Origin: Paraburkholderia dinghuensis
GTDB taxonomy: Bacteria; Pseudomonadota; Gammaproteobacteria; Burkholderiales; Burkholderiaceae
NCBI RefSeq assembly: GCF_003837865.1
Contig: NZ_RQIS01000008.1
Coordinates: 124,001-188,000, forward strand
DNA length: 64,000 nucleotides
Direction: 5' to 3'
Shown: positions 39,541 to 48,560 of the stretch, in pieces
How the letters are laid out: each line of letters opens with the position of its first letter
Position numbering within the stretch: the first letter of the stretch is position 1
Program-made: the position numbers and the translations under genes
The notes under the pieces: generated by a model
Told to the model about the DNA's origin: nothing
Database searches by the model: none
What the model saw: the letters and a program-made list of their open reading frames with translations, nothing else

Positions 39541-40929
39541 ATGGCAGTCAGCGTTTTCGATCTCTTCAAAATCGGCATTGGACCCTCCAGTTCGCACACG
39601 GTCGGGCCGATGCGCGCCGCGCTGATGTTCGCCGAGGGACTTGAGCGCGACGGCCTGCTCAGCGCCACCGCGACGGTCAAAGTCGAGCTGTATGGCTCGC
39701 TCGGCGCGACCGGCAAAGGGCACGGCACAGACCGCGGCGTGATGCTCGGCCTGATGGGCGACGCGCCCGACACCGTGAATCCCGACACCATCGCGGAGCG
39801 CCTCGAAGCCGTGCGCGCATCGCGCGTCCTCGCGCTGCTCGGCCGTCACGCGATTCCGTTCGTGCTGAAGGAGCACATCGCGTTCTATCGCCAGGCGCTG
39901 CCCGAGCACCCGAACGGCATGAAGCTGTACGCGTTCGACGCCAACGGCACCACGCTGCGCGAGAGCACGTATCTCTCCGTGGGCGGCGGCTTCGTCGTGA
40001 CGGCCGGTGCGCCGAACACGAAGGTGCTGGCCGCCGCCGCTCAAATGCCGCATCCGTTTCGCACCGGTAACGAAATGCTCGCGCTGTGCGACTCGACGGG
40101 CAAGAGCATCGCTCAGCTGATGCTCGAGAACGAACGCGTCTGGCACAGCGATGACGCCATCCGCAGCGGCCTTTTGCGCATCTGGGACGTGATGCAGTCG
40201 TGTGTCGCGCGCGGTTGCGGGATCGGCAATCCGGACGCCGATGGCACGCTACCCGGGCCCTTGAAGGTCAAGCGTCGCGCCCCGGAGTTGTATCGCGCGC
40301 TCACCGGCAACCCCGAGCGCTCGCTGCAGGACCCGCTCTCGATGATCGACTGGATCAACCTCTACGCGATCGCCGTCAACGAGGAAAACGCCGCGGGCAG
40401 CCGCGTCGTCACCGCACCGACCAACGGCGCCGCCGGCATCATCCCCGCCGTGCTCCACTACTACGTGCGCTTCACGCCCGGCGCGAGCGATGACGGCGTG
40501 ATCGACTTCCTGCTCACCGCCGCCGCGATCGGCATCCTCTACAAGCTCAACGCGTCGATCTCCGGCGCCGAAGTGGGCTGCCAGGGCGAAGTCGGCGTCG
40601 CGTGCTCGATGGCCGCGGGCGCGCTTGCCGCCGTGCTCGGCGGCAGCCCCCGGCAAGTCGAGAACGCCGCCGAGATCGGCATGGAGCACAACCTCGGGCT
40701 CACCTGCGACCCCGTCGGCGGCATGGTTCAGATTCCCTGCATCGAGCGCAATGCGATGGCATCCGTGAAGGCCGTGAACGCCGCACGCATGGCGCTGCGC
40801 GGCAACGGCGCGCATTACGTCTCACTCGACTCGGTCATCAAGACCATGCGCGAGACCGGCGCCGACATGAAGACGAAGTACAAGGAAACGTCGCGCGGCG
40901 GCCTCGCGGTGAATATCGTCGAGTGCTGA
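39541..40929 (+). CDS. sdaA: L-serine ammonia-lyase (dehydratase)
   Basis: This 462-residue iron-sulfur L-serine dehydratase makes pyruvate and ammonia from serine. The N-terminal domain has [15 protein letters not shown]. The catalytic domain has [32 protein letters not shown] and [10 protein letters not shown], which supply cysteines for the [4Fe-4S] cluster. The chain ends in NIVEC; in related enzymes a C-terminal cysteine occupies the empty active site. ATG 39541 follows AGGAG. Position after gcvTHP fits a route glycine to serine to pyruvate. Confidence 0.96.
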   Translation: MAVSVFDLFKIGIGPSSSHTVGPMRAALMFAEGLERDGLLSATATVKVELYGSLGATGKGHGTDRGVMLGLMGDAPDTVNPDTIAERLEAVRASRVLALLGRHAIPFVLKEHIAFYRQALPEHPNGMKLYAFDANGTTLRESTYLSVGGGFVVTAGAPNTKVLAAAAQMPHPFRTGNEMLALCDSTGKSIAQLMLENERVWHSDDAIRSGLLRIWDVMQSCVARGCGIGNPDADGTLPGPLKVKRRAPELYRALTGNPERSLQDPLSMIDWINLYAIAVNEENAAGSRVVTAPTNGAAGIIPAVLHYYVRFTPGASDDGVIDFLLTAAAIGILYKLNASISGAEVGCQGEVGVACSMAAGALAAVLGGSPRQVENAAEIGMEHNLGLTCDPVGGMVQIPCIERNAMASVKAVNAARMALRGNGAHYVSLDSVIKTMRETGADMKTKYKETSRGGLAVNIVEC

Positions 40930-40986
40930 CGCGAGGCGTGCGTCGTCCTGTTCTTTCGAATGAGCTACTGGAGGAGACATAAAGAC

Positions 40987-42717
40987 ATGACCGCGATGAC
41001 ACCGCCGACCAATTCCCCATCCCCCGCCAAAACACCGACAACCACAGGCGCACGCCTGCTCGTCGAAGCGCTGAACGCGAACGGCGTGACGCGCGTGTTC
41101 TGCGTGCCGGGCGAGAGCTACCTCGCGGTGCTCGACGCGCTCCACGATGTCACGGACCGCATCGAAACGATCGTTTGCCGCCACGAAGCGGCAGCGGCGA
41201 ACATGGCCGAAGCGGTCGGCAAACTCACCAGCAAGCCCGGCATCGCGTTCGTCACGCGCGGGCCGGGCGCGACGCATGCGTCGATCGGCGTGCATACGGC
41301 GTTCCAGGACTCTTCGCCGATGATCCTGCTGATCGGTCAGGTCGCGCGCGAACAGATGGACCGTGAGGCTTTCCAGGAGATCGATTACCGCCGCATGTTC
41401 GGGCAGATGGCGAAGTGGGTCGCGCAGATCGACGACGCCCGTCGCGTGCCCGAGTACCTGAGCCACGCGTTCCACATCGCGACGTCGGGGCGTCCTGGAC
41501 CCGTCGTGCTCGCGCTGCCCGAGGACATGCTCAGCGATCCGTTTCCGGCCGCCGAGGCGCAGGCCGTCACCCCCGCCGCGCAGCGCGTGCAGGCCTCGCC
41601 GTCCGCCGCGCAGATCGAGCAGTTGCGCACGCTGCTCGCGAACGCGAAAAAGCCGTTCGTGATCGCGGGCGGCCACGGCTGGACGAGCGCCGCCTGCGCG
41701 GACCTGCAGCGCTTCGTCGAGCTCTGGCGTCTGCCCATCGGGCTCGCGTTCCGCTTTCAGGACACACTGAACAACGATCACCCGAACTACGCGGGCGATG
41801 TCGGCCTCGGCGTGAATCCGGCGCTTGGAGCAAGCATCCGCGACGCCGATGTGCTGCTCGCGCTCGGACCGCGCCTCGGCGAGGCGACGACAGGCGGCTA
41901 CGCACTCCTCGACATCCCGAAGACGAAGCAGACGCTGATCCACGTCCATCAGGGCACGGAAGAACTCGGACGCGTCTATGCCGCCGATCTGCCGATCGTC
42001 TCAGGTCTGCCCGAAATCGCGTCGATGCTTGCGGCGCTCGACGCGCCCGCCACGTGCGCGTGGGACGGCTCGGCCGAGGAAGCGCATCGCGCGTATCTCG
42101 CATGGCGCGAGCCGCGCCCCATGCCCGGCGATGTTCAGTTGGGCGAAGTAATTCAGCAATTGCGCGCGCGCCTGCCCGACGACGCCATCGTCACGAACGG
42201 CGCGGGCAACTACGCGACATGGCTTCATCGGCATTTTGCGTATCGCCATTTCCGCTCGCAGCTAGCGCCCACCAGCGGCGCGATGGGCTACGGCGTGCCA
42301 GCCGCGATTGCCGCGAAGTCGCTCTATCCGGCGCGCACCGTGGTCGCGCTCGCGGGCGACGGGTGTTTCATGATGTCGGCGCCGGAGATCGCCACGGCGA
42401 TGCAGTACGGGCTCGCCGTTGTGTTCATCGTCGTGAATAACGGACACTACGGCACGATCCGCATGCATCAGGAACGTCACTACCCGGGGCGCGTCCATGG
42501 CACGCGACTGACGAACCCGGATTTCGCGGCGTTCGCGCACGCGTTCGGCGCGTACGGCGAAGTCGTCGAATCCACCACGGCGTTCCTGCCTGCACTCGAG
42601 CGCGCGCTCGAAGCAGGACGGCCCGCCGTGATTGAAATCCGCATTCCGCAGGACGCGAGCACGCCCGCCGCAACGCTCACGCAGATTCGCGACGCGGCGC
42701 TCAAGTCGCGCGCGTAA
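40987..42717 (+). CDS. thiamine diphosphate-dependent enzyme (acetolactate synthase-like)
   Basis: This 576-residue ThDP enzyme has the usual three domains. The PYR domain has [16 protein letters not shown] and the catalytic glutamate in [13 protein letters not shown]. The PP domain has [11 protein letters not shown] and the ThDP/Mg motif from [19 protein letters not shown] to FIVVNN. It resembles a group annotated as acetolactate synthase or benzoylformate decarboxylase-like, without a regulatory subunit nearby, so the substrate is uncertain. ATG 40987 lies 10 bases after GAGGAG; ATG 40960 precedes that ribosome site and is less likely. It is 57 bases after sdaA, which makes pyruvate, a common substrate of the family. 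Confidence 0.85.
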   Translation: MTAMTPPTNSPSPAKTPTTTGARLLVEALNANGVTRVFCVPGESYLAVLDALHDVTDRIETIVCRHEAAAANMAEAVGKLTSKPGIAFVTRGPGATHASIGVHTAFQDSSPMILLIGQVAREQMDREAFQEIDYRRMFGQMAKWVAQIDDARRVPEYLSHAFHIATSGRPGPVVLALPEDMLSDPFPAAEAQAVTPAAQRVQASPSAAQIEQLRTLLANAKKPFVIAGGHGWTSAACADLQRFVELWRLPIGLAFRFQDTLNNDHPNYAGDVGLGVNPALGASIRDADVLLALGPRLGEATTGGYALLDIPKTKQTLIHVHQGTEELGRVYAADLPIVSGLPEIASMLAALDAPATCAWDGSAEEAHRAYLAWREPRPMPGDVQLGEVIQQLRARLPDDAIVTNGAGNYATWLHRHFAYRHFRSQLAPTSGAMGYGVPAAIAAKSLYPARTVVALAGDGCFMMSAPEIATAMQYGLAVVFIVVNNGHYGTIRMHQERHYPGRVHGTRLTNPDFAAFAHAFGAYGEVVESTTAFLPALERALEAGRPAVIEIRIPQDASTPAATLTQIRDAALKSRA

Positions 42718-42781
42718 GCGCGGGGACGAAGCAGCGACGAAGCACGCGCCTCTGCATTCGCATCCGCTTCCGCGAAAAGAA

Positions 42782-42815
42782 AAAGCCCTGCAGGAAAGTC
42801 TTCCTGCAGGGCTTT
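42782..42815. terminator. bidirectional terminator
   Basis: AAAGCCCTGCAGGAA (42782-42796) pairs perfectly with TTCCTGCAGGGCTTT (42801-42815) around an AGTC loop. The A-rich 5' flank gives a good T tract for minus-strand transcripts and a weaker one for the plus strand. It separates the converging ThDP enzyme and binding-protein genes. Confidence 0.85.
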
Positions 42816-42884
42816 ACTCAACTGACTCAGCTGCGCGCGCCAGCGGACAACACAACACGTCCGCCGCTCACGCCGCAAGGCGCA

Positions 42885-44033
42885 TTACTTGCCGCCCACG
42901 CTTTGCAGCGTCGTCCACTTGCCGTCGACAACCTTGTACAGCGTGATGCCGCCGTTCTTCAGGTCGCCGCGCTCGTCATACGCGAGGTTCTTCGACGTCA
43001 CGGCCACCATGCTGGTCTTTGCCAGGTACGGCAGGTACTTCGCCGGATCGGTCGAGTTCGCCGCCTTCATGGCCGCGAACATTGCCATCGCGCCGTCGTA
43101 CGCATACGGCGAGTACGTCTGGACGTCTTCACCGAAGCGCTGCTTGTACTTCGCCACATAGTCCTTGCCGCCAGGCATTTCTTCGAGCGGCAGGCCCGCC
43201 AGCGATGCCACCGTGCCGTTCGCCGCGTCGCCCGCGATCTGCAGGAACGTCGGCGTGTGGACCATTTCGCCGCCCATCAGCGGAGCCTTCATGCCGAGCG
43301 ACTTCATCTGCTTGACCATCGGGCCAGCTTGCGAATCCGCGCCGCCGTAGTAAATCAGGTCCGGATTCTGCGCCTTCAGCTTGGTCAGGATCGACTTGAA
43401 GTCCACGGCCTTGTCGTTCGTGTACTCGCGATCGATGATCGTGCCGCCCGCCGACTTCGCTGCCTTCGCGAACTGGTCGGCCAGGCCCTGGCCGTAGGCC
43501 GTACGATCGTCAACCACGGCGATCTTCTTCATGCCGAGCGTCTTCACCGCGAACGTGCCCGCCACCGAACCTTGCTGCGTGTCCGAGGTCATCATGCGGA
43601 ACGTCGTCTTGAAGCCTTGCTGCGTGTACTCCGGCGCCGTCGCCATGGCGATCTGCGGGATGCCAGCGTTCGAGTAGATGCGCGATGCCGGGATGGTCGT
43701 ACCCGAATTGAAGTGGCCGAGCATACCCTTGATGCCGTCGTCCACCAGCTTCTGCGCGACGGTCGTGCCCGTGCGCGGGTCGGCCTGGTCGTCCTGCGCG
43801 TCGAGCACGAAGCGAACCTGCTTGCCGCCGATCATCGGCTTGGTTGCGTTCTCCTGCTCGACGGCAAGCGTGATGCCGTTCTGGAAGTCCTTGCCGTAGT
43901 GCGCCTGTGCGCCCGTCATCGGACCGGCAAAACCGATCTTCACTTCCTCGACTTGCTGCGCGTGTGCGGTCCCCGCCAGCGACATGGCGGCAACGATCGT
44001 TGCGCCTGCCAGCTGCTTCATCGTGTGTTGCAT
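42885..44033 (-). CDS. branched-chain amino acid-type ABC substrate-binding protein
   Basis: This 382-residue periplasmic protein of the LivK/LivJ type begins with a cleavable signal peptide (MKQLAGATIVAAMSLAGTAHA). Mature motifs are KIGFAGPMTGAQAHYGKDFQ, GHFNSGTTIPASRIY and DDRTAYGQGLADQF. No permease or ATPase genes adjoin it, so it acts as an orphan binding protein with transport genes elsewhere. ATG 44033 has AGGAGAAG upstream. Ligand identity (Leu/Ile/Val or another amino acid) is not certain. Confidence 0.93.
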   Translation of the reverse strand: MQHTMKQLAGATIVAAMSLAGTAHAQQVEEVKIGFAGPMTGAQAHYGKDFQNGITLAVEQENATKPMIGGKQVRFVLDAQDDQADPRTGTTVAQKLVDDGIKGMLGHFNSGTTIPASRIYSNAGIPQIAMATAPEYTQQGFKTTFRMMTSDTQQGSVAGTFAVKTLGMKKIAVVDDRTAYGQGLADQFAKAAKSAGGTIIDREYTNDKAVDFKSILTKLKAQNPDLIYYGGADSQAGPMVKQMKSLGMKAPLMGGEMVHTPTFLQIAGDAANGTVASLAGLPLEEMPGGKDYVAKYKQRFGEDVQTYSPYAYDGAMAMFAAMKAANSTDPAKYLPYLAKTSMVAVTSKNLAYDERGDLKNGGITLYKVVDGKWTTLQSVGGK

Positions 44034-44124
44034 GGCTTCTCCTAGTTACCAGGTGATTGGAGCGGCTTCGGCGCGTAGCTTTGCCGCTTCGTTGTCAAGA
44101 GACGACCGACAGTATGGCTGTTGC

Positions 44125-47100
44125 TTAACCAATCGTCATCAAGTTAGCGTTACCGCCCGCGGCGGCTGTATTAACGCTCACCGAACGCTCCGTGAGGAGA
44201 CGCTCGAGTGCGTAATCTTCATCGCCGTTCGCGAGCGCATGGGCCGCGACGCCCTGCACCGAAACGATCGGCCCCGGACGCTTCGCCACTTCCTTCACGA
44301 GCGCGAGCAGCTCGTCGCTGTCGCCTTCGAAGAGCACTGCGTCGTATTGCGACGTTTCGCCACCCTTATGCACCGCGCCGTGCGCCTTCAGCGACGCCGG
44401 CAACGCGTTCACGAGCGCCTCGCCCGCTGCACCCGAAAAGAGTGCGCGATTGCCCGTCGCGAGTGCGGCGGCGAACTGGGCGCGAGCGCCAGACGCCGTC
44501 GACGGCACGCACAGCACCGTGCCGCGCGCCGAAAGCGTATAGGTGTTGCGTTCGCCCGTCGGGCCCGGGAGCACGGCCGTCGCGCCCGCGGGCACGTAGC
44601 CGAGGTAGCCGTCGCAGCGGGCCGCGAGGGCCGGTTCGCGTTCGGCGATCAGCCAGTCGCGCAGCGCTGTGAGGGCCGCTTGTGCCGAGAGCGGTGCCGA
44701 CTGCGGACGCTCCGTGTTCTCACCCTGCGGCGCATCGACCACGAGCGCGTTCGAGAGCGACTTCGGCAAACCGGCCGGACGCTTCGCCAACAGACGCGAC
44801 AGATACAGCGCGCCGCCGGCCTTCGGACCGGTGCCGGAGAGCCCTTCTCCGCCGAACGGCTGGACGCCGACCACCGCGCCGACCACGTTGCGGTTCACGT
44901 AGATGTTGCCCACGTGCGCGCGGCCGACCACGTGCGCGATGGTCTCGTCGATACGCGTGTGAATGCCGAGCGTGAGGCCGTAGCCCGTCGCGCGGATCTG
45001 TTCGAGCAGTTTGTCGAGCTGGCTGCGGCGATAGCGGATCACGTGCAGCACGGGGCCGAATACTTCGCGCTTGAGTTCGTCGATGCTGTCCAGTTCGATC
45101 AGCGTCGGCGGCACAAACGTGCCCTGGGCTGCTCCTTCCGGCATCGACAGTTGCACGACGTTGCGACCCTTTTCGCGCATCGCCGCGACGTGCGCGTCGA
45201 TGCCACGCTTCGCGTCGACGTCGATCACGGGGCCGACGTCGGTCGAAAGGCGATCAGGATTGCCAACCGCCAGTTCCTTCATCGCGCCCTCAAGCATTTC
45301 GAGCGTGCGCTCCGCCACGTCCTCTTGCAGACACAGCACGCGCAGCGCCGAGCAGCGCTGGCCCGCCGAATCGAACGCCGATTGCAGCACGTCCGCGACA
45401 ACCTGCTCCGCGAGCGCCGACGAATCGACGATCATCGCGTTCTGGCCGCCGGTTTCGGCGATCAGCGGAATCGGACGGCCTTCGGCGTCGAGGCGCTCCG
45501 AAAGCGTCTTGTTGATGAGGCGCGCGACTTCGGTCGAACCGGTGAACATCACGGCGCGCGTGCGCGGGTCGGCGACGAGCGCCGCGCCCACGGTTTCGCC
45601 GTCGCCCGGCAGCAGTTGCACGGCGCCTGCCGGAACACCCGCTTCGCGCAGGATGCGCACGGCCTGGGCCGCGATCAGCGGCGTTTGCTCGGCGGGTTTC
45701 GCGAGCACGGTGTTGCCCGCCGCGAGCGCGGCGGCCACCTGGCCCATGAAGATCGCGAGCGGGAAATTCCACGGGCTGATACAGACCACGGGGCCGAGCG
45801 GACGATGCGTGTCGTTCGAGAATTCCTCGCGGATCTGCGCCGAGTAGTAACGCAGGAAGTCGATCGCTTCACGGATCTCGGCGACGGCGTTCGGCAACGA
45901 CTTGCCCGCCTCGCGCACGATCAGGCCCATCAGCGTGTGCATCTGCGCTTCGAGCAGGTCGGCAGCGCGCGCGAGGCAATCGGCGCGCGCGTCGACCGGC
46001 GTCGCCTGCCAGATCGGCGCGGCGGCTACGGCGTGCGCGAGCGCGGCGCTCACGTGTTCCGCTGTCGCGTCGACCACGGTGCCGACGACGTCGCGATGAT
46101 CGGCCGGGTTACGCACGTCGCGGGCGACGCCGGACGCGATCTCATCCTGGTGGTCCTCGAGCATCGGCAGGGCGCGCCACGGATGGTTCCCGCTCGCAAG
46201 CAGCGCCGACGAGAGCGACGCGAGACGATGCTCGTTCGAAAGGTCGAGGCCCATCGAATTGAGGCGTTCGCTGCCGTAGAGATCGCGCGGCAGCGGAATC
46301 TTCGCGTGCGGCGCGCCGGGCGGGACGACCTTCGCGGCTTCGTCGATGGGGTTCGCGACCAGTTCGCTCACCGGCACCGTTTCATCGGCGATGCGGTTGA
46401 CGAACGACGTGTTAGCGCCGTTTTCGAGCAGACGTCGCACGAGGTACGCAAGCAGCGTCTCATGCGTGCCGACCGGCGCGTAGACGCGGCACGGGCGGTT
46501 GAGTTTGCCCGCGGCGAGCGGCCCCGTGACTTCTTCGTACAGCGGTTCGCCCATGCCGTGCAGGCACTGGAACTCGTACTGGCCGGGATAGTAGTTCTGT
46601 CCCGCGAGGTGATAGATCGCCGAGAGCGTGTACGCGTTGTGCGTCGCGAACTGCGGGTACACGGCATCGGGTGCGCCGAGCAGCCGCTTCGCACAGGCGA
46701 GGTACGAAACGTCGGTGTAGATCTTGCGCGTATAGACCGGATAGCCTTCGAGGCCATCGACCTGGGCGCGCTTGATTTCGGTATCCCAGTACGCGCCCTT
46801 CACGAGGCGGACCATGATGCGGTGACGGCTGCGGCGGGCGAGATCGACGATGTAGTCGATCACGAACGGGCAGCGCTTCTGGTACGCCTGCACCACGAAG
46901 CCGATGCCGTTCCAGCCCTGCAGTTCCGGATCGAAGCACAGCGCTTCGAGCAGGTCGAGCGACAGTTCGAGGCGATCGGCTTCTTCGGCGTCGATGTTCA
47001 GGCCGATGTCATAGCGGCGCGCGAGTACGGCGAGCGCGCGTACGCGCGGCAGCAGTTCGCTCATCGTGCGCTCCTGCTGCGCGCGCGAATAGCGCGCATG

Positions 47101-48090
47101 CAGTGCGGAGAGCTTGATCGAGATGCCCGGGCCCTCGTAGATGCCGCGGCCACCGGCGGCCTTGCCGATTGCGTGGATCGCCTGCTCGTAGGAGGCGTAA
47201 TAGCGCTGGGCATCGGCTTCGGTCGTGGCCGCCTCGCCGAGCATGTCGTACGAGTAGCGGAAGCCGCGCGCTTCGAACTTGCGGCTGTTCGCGAGCGCTT
47301 CCGAAATGTTCTCGCCCGTGACGAACTGCTCGCCCATCAGGCGCATCGCCATGTCGACGCCCTTGCGGATCAGCGGCTCGCCGCCCTTGCCTATCATGCG
47401 CGTGAGCGCCGACGAAAGTCCCGTCTCGCTGTTCGTCGTGACGAGCTTGCCCGTGATCATCAGGCCCCATGTGGCGGCGTTCACGAACAGCGAAGGCGCA
47501 TGGCCGACGTGCGATTTCCAGTCGCCCTTGCTGATCTTGTCGCGAATCAGCGCGTCGCGCGTGGCGCGGTCAGGAATGCGCAGGAGCGCCTCGGCGAGGC
47601 ACATCAACGCGACGCCTTCCTGACTCGACAGCGAAAATTCGTGGATCAAACCCTCGACGCCGCCGCCAGTACGCTTGGCACGCAGCGTCTCGACGAGTCG
47701 CGTGGCGAGCTTCGACACGTCGTCGGTCAGGTTCGTGGGCAGGCGCGCTTCGCCGATCAGGAACGGCACGCACTCCGGCTCGGGACGGCGGTACGCGGCC
47801 GTGATGGCCGCGCGCAACACCGACTGCGGTTGCACGTTCTGCGCGAATTCGAGGAACGGGTGCGACGCGGCTTCGTCCTCGACTTCGGTGCTGGCACCGT
47901 CCACGAGATCCGTAGAGCCCGCGTGGCCCGTCAGTTCGGGGGGTAGCTGGCCGTGCTCGATCCTTTCGAGATAAGCGAATATTGCCTGCTTGATGAGCCA
48001 GTGCGGCGTGCGTTCGAGGCGTGCGGCGGCATCTTTCAGCCGGGAGCGGAGGAGGTCGTCGACTTTGACGCCGAGAGTGGTGCTGGCCAT
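44125..48090 (-). CDS. putA: trifunctional proline utilization protein PutA
   Basis: PutA oxidises proline to glutamate and represses its own gene. The 1,321-residue protein has an N-terminal ribbon-helix-helix DNA-binding domain (TTLGVKVDDLLRSRLKDAAA, residues 1-48), a proline dehydrogenase barrel (GRGIYEGPGISIKLSALHAR, FVVQAYQKRC, RLVKGAYWDTEIK) and a P5C dehydrogenase with GSTEVARLINKT, ETGGQNAMIVDSS and catalytic Cys in SAGQRCSALRVLC near 910. A C-terminal domain completes the long form. The RHH domain supports the autoregulator role, and matching GTTGCA sites lie 77-107 bases upstream. ATG 48090 follows AGGA. Confidence 0.97.
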   Translation of the reverse strand: MASTTLGVKVDDLLRSRLKDAAARLERTPHWLIKQAIFAYLERIEHGQLPPELTGHAGSTDLVDGASTEVEDEAASHPFLEFAQNVQPQSVLRAAITAAYRRPEPECVPFLIGEARLPTNLTDDVSKLATRLVETLRAKRTGGGVEGLIHEFSLSSQEGVALMCLAEALLRIPDRATRDALIRDKISKGDWKSHVGHAPSLFVNAATWGLMITGKLVTTNSETGLSSALTRMIGKGGEPLIRKGVDMAMRLMGEQFVTGENISEALANSRKFEARGFRYSYDMLGEAATTEADAQRYYASYEQAIHAIGKAAGGRGIYEGPGISIKLSALHARYSRAQQERTMSELLPRVRALAVLARRYDIGLNIDAEEADRLELSLDLLEALCFDPELQGWNGIGFVVQAYQKRCPFVIDYIVDLARRSRHRIMVRLVKGAYWDTEIKRAQVDGLEGYPVYTRKIYTDVSYLACAKRLLGAPDAVYPQFATHNAYTLSAIYHLAGQNYYPGQYEFQCLHGMGEPLYEEVTGPLAAGKLNRPCRVYAPVGTHETLLAYLVRRLLENGANTSFVNRIADETVPVSELVANPIDEAAKVVPPGAPHAKIPLPRDLYGSERLNSMGLDLSNEHRLASLSSALLASGNHPWRALPMLEDHQDEIASGVARDVRNPADHRDVVGTVVDATAEHVSAALAHAVAAAPIWQATPVDARADCLARAADLLEAQMHTLMGLIVREAGKSLPNAVAEIREAIDFLRYYSAQIREEFSNDTHRPLGPVVCISPWNFPLAIFMGQVAAALAAGNTVLAKPAEQTPLIAAQAVRILREAGVPAGAVQLLPGDGETVGAALVADPRTRAVMFTGSTEVARLINKTLSERLDAEGRPIPLIAETGGQNAMIVDSSALAEQVVADVLQSAFDSAGQRCSALRVLCLQEDVAERTLEMLEGAMKELAVGNPDRLSTDVGPVIDVDAKRGIDAHVAAMREKGRNVVQLSMPEGAAQGTFVPPTLIELDSIDELKREVFGPVLHVIRYRRSQLDKLLEQIRATGYGLTLGIHTRIDETIAHVVGRAHVGNIYVNRNVVGAVVGVQPFGGEGLSGTGPKAGGALYLSRLLAKRPAGLPKSLSNALVVDAPQGENTERPQSAPLSAQAALTALRDWLIAEREPALAARCDGYLGYVPAGATAVLPGPTGERNTYTLSARGTVLCVPSTASGARAQFAAALATGNRALFSGAAGEALVNALPASLKAHGAVHKGGETSQYDAVLFEGDSDELLALVKEVAKRPGPIVSVQGVAAHALANGDEDYALERLLTERSVSVNTAAAGGNANLMTIG

Positions 48091-48166
48091 GATTCCTTCG
48101 TATGCCGGGCGACACGCACCGGCGAAAGACTAAAAGTTGGCCGAATCCTAACCTTTCAGATCAAAA

Positions 48167-48197
48167 GGTGCAACCACTCCAGCGAGTTGGTTGCACC
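48167..48197 (-). promoter_or_regulatory. putA operator (paired GTTGCA sites)
   Basis: GGTGCAACC (48167-48175) and GGTTGCACC (48189-48197) form a perfect 9-bp inverted repeat with a 13-base centre. Each arm contains GTTGCA, the motif recognised by the ribbon-helix-helix domain of E. coli PutA. The site lies 77-107 bases before putA, so self-repression in the absence of proline is likely. Confidence 0.75.
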
Positions 48198-48379
48198 CCG
48201 CAAGAACCCTTATGGTGCAGGGATTTGCAGCCGACGCCCGTCCGCCGGGCTTGACGGGTTGCGCTCGGTATTTTCCCTGGCCAGGACTTATTCTGATCAC
48301 CCTCAGTGAATCCACTTCCGCGCCGATATAGCTGGTATATCAAGATGAAACGATTGCGACCGCAATACGGGAGGGTGAA

Positions 48380-48505
48380 ATGGAACAGTTCGTCGTGGTG
48401 ATGGGAGTCTGGAGCATGTGCGCGGTGTGTGCCGTGCTGTTCATACGCGGCGCGGCGGCGCCCGCGGAGCGGCGGGTGAGGCTGGTAGAGGGAACGCACC
48501 GCTAA
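48380..48505 (+). CDS. 41-residue predicted membrane peptide
   Basis: A short frame encodes a 41-residue protein (MEQFVVVMGVWSM...). Residues 4-23 are a hydrophobic helix with two cysteines, followed by a basic tail (AERRVRLVEGTHR), so it is probably a single-pass inner-membrane peptide with the tail in the cytoplasm. GGGAGG lies 6 bases before the ATG, one of the best ribosome sites in the window. It stands between putA and the 3' end of priA. I do not recognise a family; function unknown. Confidence 0.6.
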   Translation: MEQFVVVMGVWSMCAVCAVLFIRGAAAPAERRVRLVEGTHR

Positions 48506-48560
48506 TCCATCGGCTGCATGCGGCATCGCACGGCGACGGTCTCGCCGCTCGCGCGATGCC

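Noticed and set aside
43984-47946. 1,320-residue open frame on the plus strand opposite putA
   Set aside because: It is antisense to the unmistakable PutA frame, is Arg/His-rich with no recognisable motif and has no ribosome site. It results from high GC at third codon positions.
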